A stretch of DNA of 64,000 nt from NCBI RefSeq assembly GCF_023283825.1, contig NZ_JAKILD010000004.1, positions 124,001 to 188,000 of the forward strand, written 5' to 3'. Positions 28,090 to 37,448 of the stretch are shown here, one piece after another. The notes under the pieces were generated by a model. The model ran no database searches. It was given only the letters and a program-made list of their open reading frames with translations, and was not told the DNA's origin. Source of the DNA: Shewanella olleyana (GTDB lineage: Bacteria > Pseudomonadota > Gammaproteobacteria > Enterobacterales > Shewanellaceae). The position numbers and the translations under genes are program-made. The number at the start of each line of letters is the position of its first letter. Within the stretch, counting starts at the first letter, position 1.

Positions 28090-28770
28090 CTACAACTGTG
28101 CAAACTGGCGGATTAAGTTGTGATAAACATTGTGGAGTTTATCTAATTCTTGCCGTTCAGTATTACCCGCTGCAATCAATGCTTGAATAGATTGGTCAAG
28201 TTGATACAAGTTTTGCCGCAGAGATGATTCCGCCACCATGCTTTGCATCCAAGTAATTGCAGCAACCCGTTCACCACGGGTTACTGCCGTAACTTTATGC
28301 AAGCTACTTGATGGGTACACCACCGCATAACCTGCTGGAAGTTTAATTGATTGTTCGCCAAATTCTGTGGCAATGATTAACTCACCACCATCGTATTCTT
28401 CTGGATCAGAGAGAAACACTGTCATCGACACATCGCTGCGAAGCACGACTTGAGTATTAGGGACTCGCATCACTGCTGCATCAACATGAAAACCGTACTC
28501 TTCAGACTCAGAGTAACGATTAAAGCATGGCGGAAAAATTTGATGGGGCAAGGCAGCCGATACCACTTTCGGTGTTTCACCGATTTTTGCAAGCAACTGG
28601 TTTGCCAGTTGCTGCACAGTAGGATCGCTTGCTAATGCCTGGCTGTTTTGCTTTACCGCTGCAGCCATTCCCATCGCAGTATTTTTACCGTCATTCCATG
28701 TCACTGTGTTCAGTTGCTTTCGATATAAAGCCACTTCTTCTTTTGACAGTATTTGCTCAATCACAATCAT
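28090..28770 (-). CDS. piuC: PKHD-type Fe(II)/2-oxoglutarate hydroxylase (PiuC/YbiX-like)
   Basis: A 226-residue cytosolic-type dioxygenase. The facial iron triad is visible as HVD (in YGFHVDAA) and the later histidine in SSLHKVTAVTRGERVA, where the arginine binds 2-oxoglutarate. It is 47 bp downstream of a TonB-dependent siderophore receptor gene, the usual partnership of PiuC with PiuA/Fiu. The hydroxylated substrate is unknown in the family; a role in handling imported catechol-type siderophores has been proposed. Regulation is probably shared with the receptor through the Fur-like site. Confidence 0.9.
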   Translation of the reverse strand: MIVIEQILSKEEVALYRKQLNTVTWNDGKNTAMGMAAAVKQNSQALASDPTVQQLANQLLAKIGETPKVVSAALPHQIFPPCFNRYSESEEYGFHVDAAVMRVPNTQVVLRSDVSMTVFLSDPEEYDGGELIIATEFGEQSIKLPAGYAVVYPSSSLHKVTAVTRGERVAAITWMQSMVAESSLRQNLYQLDQSIQALIAAGNTERQELDKLHNVYHNLIRQFAQL

Positions 28771-28816
28771 AATTTAACTCAATCTTTCAATTCACAGTTC
28801 TCATTTAAGCAACAGC

Positions 28817-31168
28817 TTAAAACTCATAAGTCGCAGATAACTTGGCATTTCTTGCATCACCTAGATACATAAACGATCCTGAACGATAAGCGGCAGTGAA
28901 GTACTCTTCATCTAGCACATTACCGACATTCAAACGGAAAGTTAATGATTCAGTCGCGTTATAGTTAGCAAATAAATCAACGACTTGATAGTTTGGTACG
29001 ACGATACTATAACGACCGTTTTCGGCATCGTAACCTGCAGCAGTATCAGGTTGTCCGCCGTACATTTCGCTTTGGTAGGTGTAACCCCCGCCAATCACAA
29101 ATGCATCATTAATTTGATAACGTAGTTGCAAGTAGGCACTTTCATCAGCAAAGTTACTTAATGCAAGGCCAACGTTTTCTTCGTTAAATGACTCAAGTAC
29201 TTCTGAGTCCATAATCGCTGCAGAAAACTGCACACTGAAAGCTTCAGTGATGTTACCGACCATACCGAATTCAACACCTTGAACGCGGTTTTTACCAGTA
29301 TTCAATGTACCGAGTGTTGAGTAACTGTCACCTACACTTTCCATTACATCACTTTTAGTGATCTGGAATACCGATGCTGAAAACATAACTTTGTCTTCAA
29401 ACATCATCCACTTAGTACCTAGTTCAATGTTTTCTACTAATTCAGGATCCGCAGCGCGGGCTTGATCAACATCACCACACACACCACCATAACCACAGCT
29501 AGCACCTAAATCAGACTCACCACCATTAATATTGGTCGCCGTGCTGTAATTAGCGTAAATATTACCTTCATCTGTAATGCTATAAACTAAGCCAATATGA
29601 CCGTTGTACATGGTGTCGTCATATTCATATAAGATGTCGCCATTGCGAGAGCTTGAAGTATCATTCTGATAATCAAAGCTATCTTGTCTTACACCAAAGA
29701 AGAGTTCTAAATCTTCAGTTAGCGCAACCGTATCCATAAAGTAAGCTGAAACGGTCTCGATTTGGTACTCTGCATCATTATTGCCTTTGGTATAAGTACG
29801 TCCCATTAGCTTATCAATGTTATCTACAGTGTTACCGTCGCCGTCTAAAATACAGTAAGCGCCAGAATCACCACCTCGCCCAGCCGTTATACAGTTAGTT
29901 TCATTGGTGTATGCAATGTCGTAAACGCCGTTATCCACTTGCTGATCGGTATACTCGATCCCAAATACAAACTTGTTTTCAGCACCTAATATTTGAGTAT
30001 TCCAAAACAGGTTGAACTGAGTACTAATGTAGTCAACCTCTTGATTACCTTGGTGGGTACTTAACGTCAGGGTATCAGCACCAGGTGCTTCTAGATCCGT
30101 ATCGCTGCGAGTAGTTCCACGCACACCTGTGGTGATATATCCATTTTCGGTTTTACCAACACGAGTCGCGTTGTAAAACGTCAGGTTATCATTGATGTCA
30201 TATTCAGTACGTAGAGTAAATGTCATGACTTCAGAATCTAAAAAGTCAGACTCTTGGGCATAAACAGGAATATCTGAAATAGGCTCACGGGTAGTTTGAT
30301 CAAAGTAGCTACCTAAATCCGCTACATCTTTAGCATCTAAATAGTAACCATCGGCGATAAATGATAAATCGCTGCTTGGCTCAAAAACAGCCGATAGTTG
30401 CACACCATTACGCTCGCGGCTAATGCCTTCACGGCCAGGTTTATCTTCATCAGACAATAAGCCATTAACTCTCACACCAACTGTATCTGAAATGGCATGG
30501 TTATAATCCACAGTTAAACGGCGGTGATCATCAGTACCTACACCTAAATCAACGCGGCCTAAGTTATATGATGTTGAGGCTTTTTTAGTGACGCTGTTAA
30601 TCGCACCACCTGAAGAGCCACGACCAGCGAAAGTTGAGCTAGGACCTTTGGTGATTTCAACAACTTCTGTGGCAAAACTTTCACGCGTCGTCATACCTGG
30701 GTCACGTAAACCATCAACAAACACGTCACTGCGCGCTTCATGACCACGGATAATATAACGATCACCAAAGGCATTACCGTTTTCACCGGTGCCTAATGTA
30801 ACACCCGCTTGGGCGGATAAAATGTCTTTTAAATCGGTTTTGCCTGACTCTTGAATTTGATCTTGTGTTAATACAGTAATCACTTGTGGAGTATCAACCA
30901 AGTCCGCTACACGGCGAAGGTCACCTGATGACTCAGACAGATAAATAGAGTTTTTAACGCCATGAACTTTAATACGCTCAATCGCTTCTGCTGATTGATT
31001 TTTATCGCATCCAATACCGCTAACTTCAGCATTACAGGTTTCATTAACCTTAGCTTGATTCATTTCTGCAGATTTGGTCTCAGCTATTGTTGCAGGTGCG
31101 CCAAATACCAATGCGGCGGCAACAGCTTGTGCGCCTAATGACAAATGCTTTTGATGTGCTGGTTTCAT
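28817..31168 (-). CDS. TonB-dependent siderophore receptor (PiuA/Fiu-like)
   Basis: A 783-residue outer-membrane receptor. The signal peptide (cleavage near TIAE) is followed by a TonB-interaction stretch (IERIKVHGV) and a plug domain (DTPQVITVLTQDQI; GDRYIIRGHEARSDVFVDG). The 22-strand barrel ends AKLSATYEF with terminal Phe. It imports ferric siderophore using TonB energy. The downstream hydroxylase gene favours a PiuA/Fiu-type receptor for catecholate or mono-catechol compounds. Four cysteines in barrel loops (around ETNCITAGR and SCGYGGVCG) probably form extracellular disulfides. Confidence 0.92.
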   Translation of the reverse strand: MKPAHQKHLSLGAQAVAAALVFGAPATIAETKSAEMNQAKVNETCNAEVSGIGCDKNQSAEAIERIKVHGVKNSIYLSESSGDLRRVADLVDTPQVITVLTQDQIQESGKTDLKDILSAQAGVTLGTGENGNAFGDRYIIRGHEARSDVFVDGLRDPGMTTRESFATEVVEITKGPSSTFAGRGSSGGAINSVTKKASTSYNLGRVDLGVGTDDHRRLTVDYNHAISDTVGVRVNGLLSDEDKPGREGISRERNGVQLSAVFEPSSDLSFIADGYYLDAKDVADLGSYFDQTTREPISDIPVYAQESDFLDSEVMTFTLRTEYDINDNLTFYNATRVGKTENGYITTGVRGTTRSDTDLEAPGADTLTLSTHQGNQEVDYISTQFNLFWNTQILGAENKFVFGIEYTDQQVDNGVYDIAYTNETNCITAGRGGDSGAYCILDGDGNTVDNIDKLMGRTYTKGNNDAEYQIETVSAYFMDTVALTEDLELFFGVRQDSFDYQNDTSSSRNGDILYEYDDTMYNGHIGLVYSITDEGNIYANYSTATNINGGESDLGASCGYGGVCGDVDQARAADPELVENIELGTKWMMFEDKVMFSASVFQITKSDVMESVGDSYSTLGTLNTGKNRVQGVEFGMVGNITEAFSVQFSAAIMDSEVLESFNEENVGLALSNFADESAYLQLRYQINDAFVIGGGYTYQSEMYGGQPDTAAGYDAENGRYSIVVPNYQVVDLFANYNATESLTFRLNVGNVLDEEYFTAAYRSGSFMYLGDARNAKLSATYEF

Positions 31169-31230
31169 GTTTTGATCGTTTCCTTGTTAACAAATACCTA
31201 GAATCAGGCAGATCTTAACAAGACAACAAC

Positions 31231-31267
31231 ATTAATGTAAATCATTATCATTAAGATTTACATTAAT
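31231..31267. promoter_or_regulatory. Fur box within a 37-bp palindrome
   Basis: A 13-bp perfect inverted repeat (31231-31243/31255-31267) flanks ATTATCATTAA. The 19-bp centre AATCATTATCATTAAGATT is a good Fur-like match. It lies about 63 bp before the receptor start, so iron-dependent repression of the receptor/hydroxylase pair is likely. The MarR gene diverges from the same region. Confidence 0.75.
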
Positions 31268-31419
31268 AATTAGAGCATATATTAGTTCTTTATGTTTTAT
31301 ATGATTTACAAAGCTGACAATAAGCAGGCTGTGATTTAGTTGATGATTGATCAAAACTTGAATAATCAAGCTTTGATCAATTTAACAATTTTGATGAGTT
31401 ATAATTTTACGAGGGTCTC

Positions 31420-31833
31420 ATGTCTGAACCTTTATCAGCTTTAATGGCTATTTCAAGTGCATTGGGGCGCTTTAATAAGAAAATGGATCGTGTGTTAAGT
31501 GTTCATGGTATTAGCTTTACCGATTTTCAAGTATTAGAACAATTGGCTCAATCACCAAATCAAGTCATGAGTCGCATTGAGTTAGCGGAAGCCACGAACC
31601 TGACTGCTTCTGGGATCACTCGATTATTACTGCCTATGGAAAAGGTTCATTTGGTCGAAAAAGAGAAGAACAACAGAGATGCTAGGGTTAGCTTAGTTAA
31701 GTTAACAACAACTGGAAATGAGGTTTATCAGAACGCTTTGGTGACAAGCCAAAATTTCAGTGACAACACCATGCAATATCTAACGGCTAAGCAAGTGGAA
31801 CAATTACGAGTATTAGTAGGGAAATTATCTTAA
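31420..31833 (+). CDS. MarR-family transcriptional regulator
   Basis: A 137-residue winged-helix regulator. The recognition helix region (IELAEATNLTASGITRLLLPME) and the wing (EKEKNNRDARVSLVKLT, with the conserved D-x-R) are intact. It would be a dimeric DNA-binding repressor or activator responding to a small ligand. It is divergent from the siderophore receptor gene; whether it controls that gene or the downstream region is not shown. The ATG has GAGGG upstream. Confidence 0.9.
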   Translation: MSEPLSALMAISSALGRFNKKMDRVLSVHGISFTDFQVLEQLAQSPNQVMSRIELAEATNLTASGITRLLLPMEKVHLVEKEKNNRDARVSLVKLTTTGNEVYQNALVTSQNFSDNTMQYLTAKQVEQLRVLVGKLS

Positions 31834-31851
31834 TAAGTGCCCATTCGGGCA

Positions 31852-32241
31852 TTACGCCTCAACTTCATAGACCTCTAATGGTAAATCATCAGGATCACTA
31901 AAAAACGTAAATCGTTTACCTGTGTATTCATCCACCCGCACAGGTTCCACTTCAATGTCATGGTTAGCGAGGTATTCAACCACAGCATCAATATCGTCGA
32001 CCTTAAACGCTAAATGGCGCAACCCCTGTGCTTCAGGGTAACTCGGACGTTTAGGGGAATGAGGAATTGAGAACAACTCAATTTGACTGCCATCAGCTAA
32101 GGCTAAATCGAGCTTATAGGAGTCTCTGGCTTCACGGTAATTTTCTGCAATCACCTTAAAGCCTAAAATCTCAGTATAAAAATGTTTGGACTGAGCATAG
32201 TCGTTGCAAATGATCGCCACGTGATGGATCCCGTTAAACAT
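31852..32241 (-). CDS. VOC-family metalloenzyme (GloA2/YaeR-like)
   Basis: A 129-residue single glyoxalase/bleomycin-resistance fold protein. It begins HHVAIICNDYAQSKHFYTEILGF and includes IELFSIP, GLRHLAFKVDD and LPLEVYEVE, which supply the metal-binding His and Glu positions of this fold. The substrate in this subgroup (YaeR) is not established. A longer upstream frame would overlap the PhoX coding region and its terminator. The ATG at 32241 with GGGAG upstream is clearly the start. Confidence 0.9.
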   Translation of the reverse strand: MFNGIHHVAIICNDYAQSKHFYTEILGFKVIAENYREARDSYKLDLALADGSQIELFSIPHSPKRPSYPEAQGLRHLAFKVDDIDAVVEYLANHDIEVEPVRVDEYTGKRFTFFSDPDDLPLEVYEVEA

Positions 32242-32277
32242 ATCGCTCCCTTGATCAACTCTGATAAAAAGCTCTAA

Positions 32278-32311
32278 TAAAAAACCCTGATAGATAACTC
32301 TATCAGGGTTT
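32278..32311 (-). terminator. Rho-independent terminator of phoX
   Basis: A 13-bp perfect stem (32282-32294/32299-32311) with a 4-nt loop and T6 on minus. It sits between phoX and the VOC gene. Confidence 0.9.
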
Positions 32312-32347
32312 ACTTTAGACCACACTATAAAGACTTTACGCAGAAAA

Positions 32348-34417
32348 TTAGATACCGATTTCAGCACCGTCATCTTTACGGATAACCACAGTCGCAGCAC
32401 GTGCACGTACTGAAGTGCCATCTGGCGTTTCTTCTGTAGCAACAGCAGAGTAAGGCCAGTTACGAGGATGCTGAATGTTTGCAAATACCGTAGTGTAATC
32501 TGGGGTAATTGCAAAACCAGTCACTTCACAACCATTTGGACCAACAAAGAAGCGCTTTAATTCGGCTTGGTTATCTGCACTAACAACCTGTTGCTGACCA
32601 TTGTCGTCAGTCATCGGTGAAGGCACGATCGCTAGCATTTGATCGTTAGTGTATTCTTCCACTTCATCAGCGCCATTATCGGTTTGCACCCATAAAATAC
32701 CGCGCTTATCGAACGCTAAACCATCAGGACTTGCAAACTGGTTTAAGTCAGTTAAACCTGAACGGTTAGTGGTTTCATCACCGTCAGCCGGAGAACCAAA
32801 TACAAAAATATCCCATGTGAATTCAGTGGCATTACTGCCTTCATCCCAACGGATAATATGACCAAAACTGTTGTTTAAACGCGGGTTAGCAGGGTTTGTG
32901 CTATCAACACGCTTAGTGTTATTGGTTAGGGTTAGGTAAACTGTGCCAGTAAATGGATCAACACTTGCCCATTCAGGACGATCCATTGGCGTTGCACCCA
33001 CTAAGTCAGCTGCGCCAGCAGTATTTAAAATGATTGAAGCCACTGAATCAAAACTGTCAGCTAAGGTTTTACCGTCTGTCGTTGCGCTATCTAGAGTTAA
33101 AGGTAACCACTCGCCAACGCCATCTTCACTGAACTTAGCGACATATAAAGTACCGTCATTCATGTACTTATCACCTGTGATGATGCGGTTAGTTGAATCA
33201 GCATCCGCTTCATCCCACATAGCAGTAGATTCATACTTATAAAGGTATTCAAAGCGAGAATCATGACCTGAATAAAATACCACTGGCTTACCTTCTTCAA
33301 GCTTACCAAAGGTACAACCTTCATGACGAAAACGTCCCAGTGCAGTACGTTTTACAGCACGAGAATTTGGGTTATAAGGGTCGATTTCAACAATGTAACC
33401 ATGGCCATTCGCTTCATTTCGGTAATCATTAGCAGCACTTGAACCTGAAGGTGTTACATCAAAACGAGCAAATTCATCTAAGCGCTCATCATCATTGCCA
33501 GCAAGGTGATCCCAGCCATAACGCGTACCAGAAGTTGATAAACCGATACGCTGTTGCTCTTGCGTTAACTCACCACGATTAACAAAGTAACCAGGCCAGT
33601 TTTCTTCACACGTTAAGTAAGTGCCCCAAGGCGTGTAACCGTTACCACAGTTATTCAGTGTGCCACGCGCTTGGCTACCATCTGGAGAGTAACGCGTTTC
33701 AAGGTATGAGCTGTACGCAAGCGGACCAGCGATATCCATGACTGTAGCGCCCGTAAAGCGGCGGTTATGATCGTCATTTTTAACCGTTTCCCACATGCCA
33801 TTGTTAAGCTTGATACGTACAACTGATACGCCATGAGCATTAATTTCTTTACGGATTTCATCAAGTACAGTGCGGTTACCATCAGCATCAACTGTTGGTC
33901 CCATTGGATGCAAGGCAGTTTGGTCAATGTATTCGTGATTCACACATAATAAGCCGTCATCACCCGCCTGCGTTAATGGGAAAAAATGCATGCCATCATG
34001 ATGCATCCCCATAGAGTTAGCTTGATCTTCAGCGGTATTAGAACCGTCCTCTTTAAACGCATTCGCTTTATCGTTTAAAGGCTCGCCCCAAGGCGCAAGT
34101 ACATAAGCAGAGTAACCAGCAGCAACGGTTACCGCATCAGTTTTAGAACCAGGAATAGATTCAAAGCCTAGCGTTGCCTGACTCACATTCGGTGTATCTG
34201 GCGTGGTAGGCGTATCATCGACTGGTGTTGAATCGTTATTAGAATCTGAATCAGAACTACAACCAGCAATACCAAAACCACTGAACGCGGTCATAGCACT
34301 TAACCCAAGACCACTTTTTACAAAGTTACGTCTTGAAAGGTGTTTATCTAATACTTCGTTAAACGGTGTGTTGTTACTTTTATTAAAACGAGTTGGATTA
34401 AACGTAGCCTTGCTCAT
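32348..34417 (-). CDS. phoX: PhoX-family phosphatase, Tat-exported
   Basis: A 689-residue secreted protein of the PhoX/DUF839 family: calcium- and iron-dependent alkaline phosphatases that free phosphate from phosphoesters. A twin-arginine signal (LSRRNFVKSG, R29-R30) is followed by a lipobox-like IAGC (C53), so it may be lipid-anchored after Tat export. Family blocks include CVNHEY, GNCGNGYTPWGTYLTCEENW-type sequence, GRFRHEGCTFGK and SPDGLAFDKRGILWVQTDNG. The early C, H, E and D residues fit the metal-binding beta-propeller. No convincing Pho box was found upstream. Confidence 0.9.
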   Translation of the reverse strand: MSKATFNPTRFNKSNNTPFNEVLDKHLSRRNFVKSGLGLSAMTAFSGFGIAGCSSDSDSNNDSTPVDDTPTTPDTPNVSQATLGFESIPGSKTDAVTVAAGYSAYVLAPWGEPLNDKANAFKEDGSNTAEDQANSMGMHHDGMHFFPLTQAGDDGLLCVNHEYIDQTALHPMGPTVDADGNRTVLDEIRKEINAHGVSVVRIKLNNGMWETVKNDDHNRRFTGATVMDIAGPLAYSSYLETRYSPDGSQARGTLNNCGNGYTPWGTYLTCEENWPGYFVNRGELTQEQQRIGLSTSGTRYGWDHLAGNDDERLDEFARFDVTPSGSSAANDYRNEANGHGYIVEIDPYNPNSRAVKRTALGRFRHEGCTFGKLEEGKPVVFYSGHDSRFEYLYKYESTAMWDEADADSTNRIITGDKYMNDGTLYVAKFSEDGVGEWLPLTLDSATTDGKTLADSFDSVASIILNTAGAADLVGATPMDRPEWASVDPFTGTVYLTLTNNTKRVDSTNPANPRLNNSFGHIIRWDEGSNATEFTWDIFVFGSPADGDETTNRSGLTDLNQFASPDGLAFDKRGILWVQTDNGADEVEEYTNDQMLAIVPSPMTDDNGQQQVVSADNQAELKRFFVGPNGCEVTGFAITPDYTTVFANIQHPRNWPYSAVATEETPDGTSVRARAATVVIRKDDGAEIGI

Positions 34418-34628
34418 AAATTATCCTTGGGATCAAAAGTTGCCAAACATTGTTGTAATTTTCGATCAGAGTAAGAATTTAATATGACAAACAAACGTAA
34501 AGGAGGTTACAAAAATAAAACAACTGTATGACCACACCCAGATTAATCAATACAAATGTAAATACAAATAACGCAGCAAATAATGAGTTCACTGCATATA
34601 TGATTTAAATAAATAACTTAGCTAATCA

Positions 34629-35936
34629 CTACTTACGCTTTCGGGCAGAATCCGCTATCGCCTTTTGCCGTGCTCTTTGCTTAAGAGAGCCTTTTTTGGC
34701 TTTACGTGGCTGTAAAGCTGGCTCTTTAGTCAAATCAGGCTCAAAGCCTTGATACCATTGCTGAGGTAAACGCCTATCAAGCTTTCGCTCTAATGCCACC
34801 AGCAGTGCTTCATCATCAGGGCTGAGAAACGTGACCGCAACACCATCTTTACCCGCACGCCCTGTTCTGCCAATACGGTGCACATAATCTTCCGCTTTAA
34901 AAGGCAGTTCAAAATTAACCACGGCATCAAGTTGCTCAATATCGAGCCCGCGAGCAGCGACATCAGTCGCCACCAATACTTTTACCTTGCCAGCTTTGAA
35001 ATCAGCTAAGGTCGATTCACGCACAAATTGGGATAAGTCAGCATGAAAAGGCGCTGCACTGATCTTATTAGCAGTTAATTGCGCAGCAATCTTGTCAGCA
35101 CCTTGCTTAGTGCGACTGAATACTAGCGTCTGCGACCAAGGCTCTTTGTTAACAATATGACCGAGTAAAGCAGACTTTCGCTCGCTATCAAGGTTATAAA
35201 CCTTCTCAATAATTTTGGCTGCGGTACTGTTTCGTTTGGCGGTTTCTACAATTTTAGGGCTGCGTAATAATCGCTGACTGAATCTGAAAATTTGATCATC
35301 TAAGGTGGCAGAAAATAAAGCGGTTTGGCGCTGTTTTGGCAGTCGCTTTAATACCTCGACAATTTCCTCTTTAAAACCCATATCCAACATGCGATCGGCT
35401 TCATCGAGCACCAAATATTGTAAAGAGGATAAGCTCATGACTTTATTGCGCAGATGATCTAATAAGCGTCCAGGTGTGGCAATAATGATATCAACCCCAG
35501 CTTGAATAGAGGTCACTTGGGCTTTAATACTCACCCCGCCATACACCATCACCGCGCTAATATCAGTATGCTCGGCATATTGGACTACGCTTTGATGCAC
35601 CTGCTGAGCAAGCTCTCTGGTAGGCACTAATATGAGTGCTTTAACCCCACTTGATGTCGCGTTTATTTGACTGTCTGATCCCGGCGTTTTGGTATTATCA
35701 GAATGAGTTAACGACTCATTTTTTGCTGCTATCAACCGCTGTAAAATCGGTAATACAAACGCTGCGGTTTTGCCTGTACCTGTTTGCGCTCCCGCCATGA
35801 CATCTTCGCCAGCTAGCATCAAAGGGATAGCTGCAGCTTGTATATCAGTTGGCTGCTGATATTCAAGTTCATCTAGTCGTTGAGTGAGTGTAGGATCTAA
35901 CCCTAAGGTTGAAAAAGACAAAGCCGAGGCGGACAT
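34629..35936 (-). CDS. RhlE-like DEAD-box RNA helicase
   Basis: A 435-residue helicase with Q motif, Walker A AQTGTGKTA (about 49-57), PTRELAQ, DEAD (178-181), SAT (209-211), ATDVAARGLDI and HRIGRTGR (353-360). A short low-complexity insertion in the first RecA domain (about 72-97) and a basic C-terminal tail (SLKQRARQKA) distinguish it from the RhlE at the left edge. It is the third DEAD-box helicase in the window. Its role is probably in ribosome biogenesis or cold-adapted RNA handling, by family only. Confidence 0.9.
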   Translation of the reverse strand: MSASALSFSTLGLDPTLTQRLDELEYQQPTDIQAAAIPLMLAGEDVMAGAQTGTGKTAAFVLPILQRLIAAKNESLTHSDNTKTPGSDSQINATSSGVKALILVPTRELAQQVHQSVVQYAEHTDISAVMVYGGVSIKAQVTSIQAGVDIIIATPGRLLDHLRNKVMSLSSLQYLVLDEADRMLDMGFKEEIVEVLKRLPKQRQTALFSATLDDQIFRFSQRLLRSPKIVETAKRNSTAAKIIEKVYNLDSERKSALLGHIVNKEPWSQTLVFSRTKQGADKIAAQLTANKISAAPFHADLSQFVRESTLADFKAGKVKVLVATDVAARGLDIEQLDAVVNFELPFKAEDYVHRIGRTGRAGKDGVAVTFLSPDDEALLVALERKLDRRLPQQWYQGFEPDLTKEPALQPRKAKKGSLKQRARQKAIADSARKRK

Positions 35937-36092
35937 AAAAACTCCAAAATGATATCAAGGCGAAGTTTACCATGTACGGCAATTTCTCAAAAGATTAGCG
36001 CAAAAGTTAGCTAGAGTTAGCGATTGGCAATTCCTGCACTTTAAGCGCTTATAAATGATCTAAGTAGAACGTTTGATATGAGCTCGAATACT

Positions 36093-36584
36093 TCAGCTTA
36101 ATCTCATTTCAAGTAATGAATTTGCACTATTTTCGCTTTCTGCAGAAACACCACAATGCTCAAATCCCGCTTTTTCAAGGATACGAATCGAGCCCTTATT
36201 GCGCTCTACCACATGAGCTAAAATAGGCCGTTGGGACTGCTGATTTACAAACAAGTTAACCCCTTGACTGGCGTAACCTTGTCCCCAATAATCTCGTCCG
36301 ATCCAATAACCAATAAACCAATCTGAGTGAGTGTCATCTTCACTCATCATAGACCATAAACAGATACTGCCAACTAAAGTGTCATCTACCCAAATACCTT
36401 GGGCAACAACATCAGCATTCGCCAGAATATTATTGCGCCAATGCTCAAAGAAAGCCGTCTCATCCCGTGCAGGAAAGTCTGCCATTTCATTAGCAAGGGG
36501 ATCATTTTGAAACTCAAATAGTACCTGTAAGTCGGCGTCTGTGATGGGTAGCAAACTTAAGCTATTACGTTGAACTGTACTCAT
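36093..36584 (-). CDS. GNAT N-acetyltransferase (RimJ/RimL type)
   Basis: A 163-residue acetyltransferase. The acetyl-CoA pyrophosphate loop is seen as GRDYWGQGYASQGV, followed by the RNKGSIRILEKAGF motif common to RimJ/RimL-like and stress-resistance acetyltransferases. It acts in the cytosol on an amine of a protein or small molecule that cannot be named from sequence. Monocistronic. Confidence 0.88.
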   Translation of the reverse strand: MSTVQRNSLSLLPITDADLQVLFEFQNDPLANEMADFPARDETAFFEHWRNNILANADVVAQGIWVDDTLVGSICLWSMMSEDDTHSDWFIGYWIGRDYWGQGYASQGVNLFVNQQSQRPILAHVVERNKGSIRILEKAGFEHCGVSAESENSANSLLEMRLS

Positions 36585-36795
36585 TAATCATTTAACTCCT
36601 TTAAGTGATTAGCATACTGGATGAGTGCCATATTATAGATATAATTTAAACGTTACCTTACTATTAAATCTCACCATTAAACCTCTCTTAAAAATCGATG
36701 CCAATCAATTAAGCGAATTGAATTACTGGTATTTTGTTCACGCTTAAGGCTATCTTTGTATATAAACTTCAAGGTTGAACTTTTGGGAGAGCAAA

Positions 36796-37338
36796 ATGGA
36801 TAAAGCACTTCAAACAATGATTGATAACATGCCTGAAAAAACAGGTAAGTCACTAGCGCAGTGGTTAGAGATTTTAATTGAGCAAAACATCGAAAAACAC
36901 GGCCAAGCGGTTAAATATCTTAAAGAGCAACACGGTGTCACCCATGGCTTTGCCAATACCATTGTCACTTTATCAAAGCAAAAAGATGAATCCGCTGATG
37001 ATTTAGTTTCTCTGCAATATCAAGGCAAAGAACAATTACAGCCTATTTATGATCTACTCATATCAACAGTAAAAGGCTTTGGTGATGATGTGGTGATCAC
37101 ACCTAAGAAAGCTAGCGTGAGTATTATTCGTAAAAAGCAGTTCGCTCTAATTAAACCTGCTACTAAAAGCCGAATTGATCTTGGTTTAAAGCTTAAAGAT
37201 ACCGCCCCCGAAGGCTGCCTTGAAGCTTCTGGTCCTTTCGGTGCCATGTGTAGTCATCGAATACAGCTAAGCGAAGTCAGCGACGTTAATGCAGAAGTTA
37301 AGCAGTGGCTGCTTGAAGCATATAAACAATCGGTTTAA
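36796..37338 (+). CDS. DUF4287 and DUF5655-like domain protein
   Basis: A 180-residue protein in two parts. The N-terminal helical region resembles DUF4287 (DNMPEKTGKSLAQWLEIL; LKEQHGVTHGFANTIV). The C-terminal DUF5655-like domain has YDLLISTVKGFGDDVVITPKK, KQFALIKP and SRIDLGLKL. The latter is thought to bind DNA or nucleic acid in related proteins, but no function is proven. A TTG 21 bp upstream was rejected as start because GGGAG sits correctly before the ATG at 36796. Confidence 0.85.
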   Translation: MDKALQTMIDNMPEKTGKSLAQWLEILIEQNIEKHGQAVKYLKEQHGVTHGFANTIVTLSKQKDESADDLVSLQYQGKEQLQPIYDLLISTVKGFGDDVVITPKKASVSIIRKKQFALIKPATKSRIDLGLKLKDTAPEGCLEASGPFGAMCSHRIQLSEVSDVNAEVKQWLLEAYKQSV

Positions 37339-37448
37339 TCGCTGTACCAAAGAGAAAAGTGGATATATCAATTTAATGCCTGCAGCCGCTTATGGTAAAC
37401 TACGCGCTTATCGAATATCGACAATTTTAGCTTTCAAGGAAACCCAAA

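Noticed and set aside
32242..32514. Upstream extension of the VOC protein frame
   Set aside because: It would run through the phoX terminator and coding region. GGGAG and the family N-terminus mark 32241 as the start.
34418..34628. Pho box before phoX
   Set aside because: Only a single TTGTCATA-like half-site is present, without a correctly spaced partner.
3..35936. Three DEAD-box helicases in one window as an unusual cluster
   Set aside because: They are far apart, separately transcribed and belong to ordinary housekeeping families that are numerous in cold-adapted marine bacteria.
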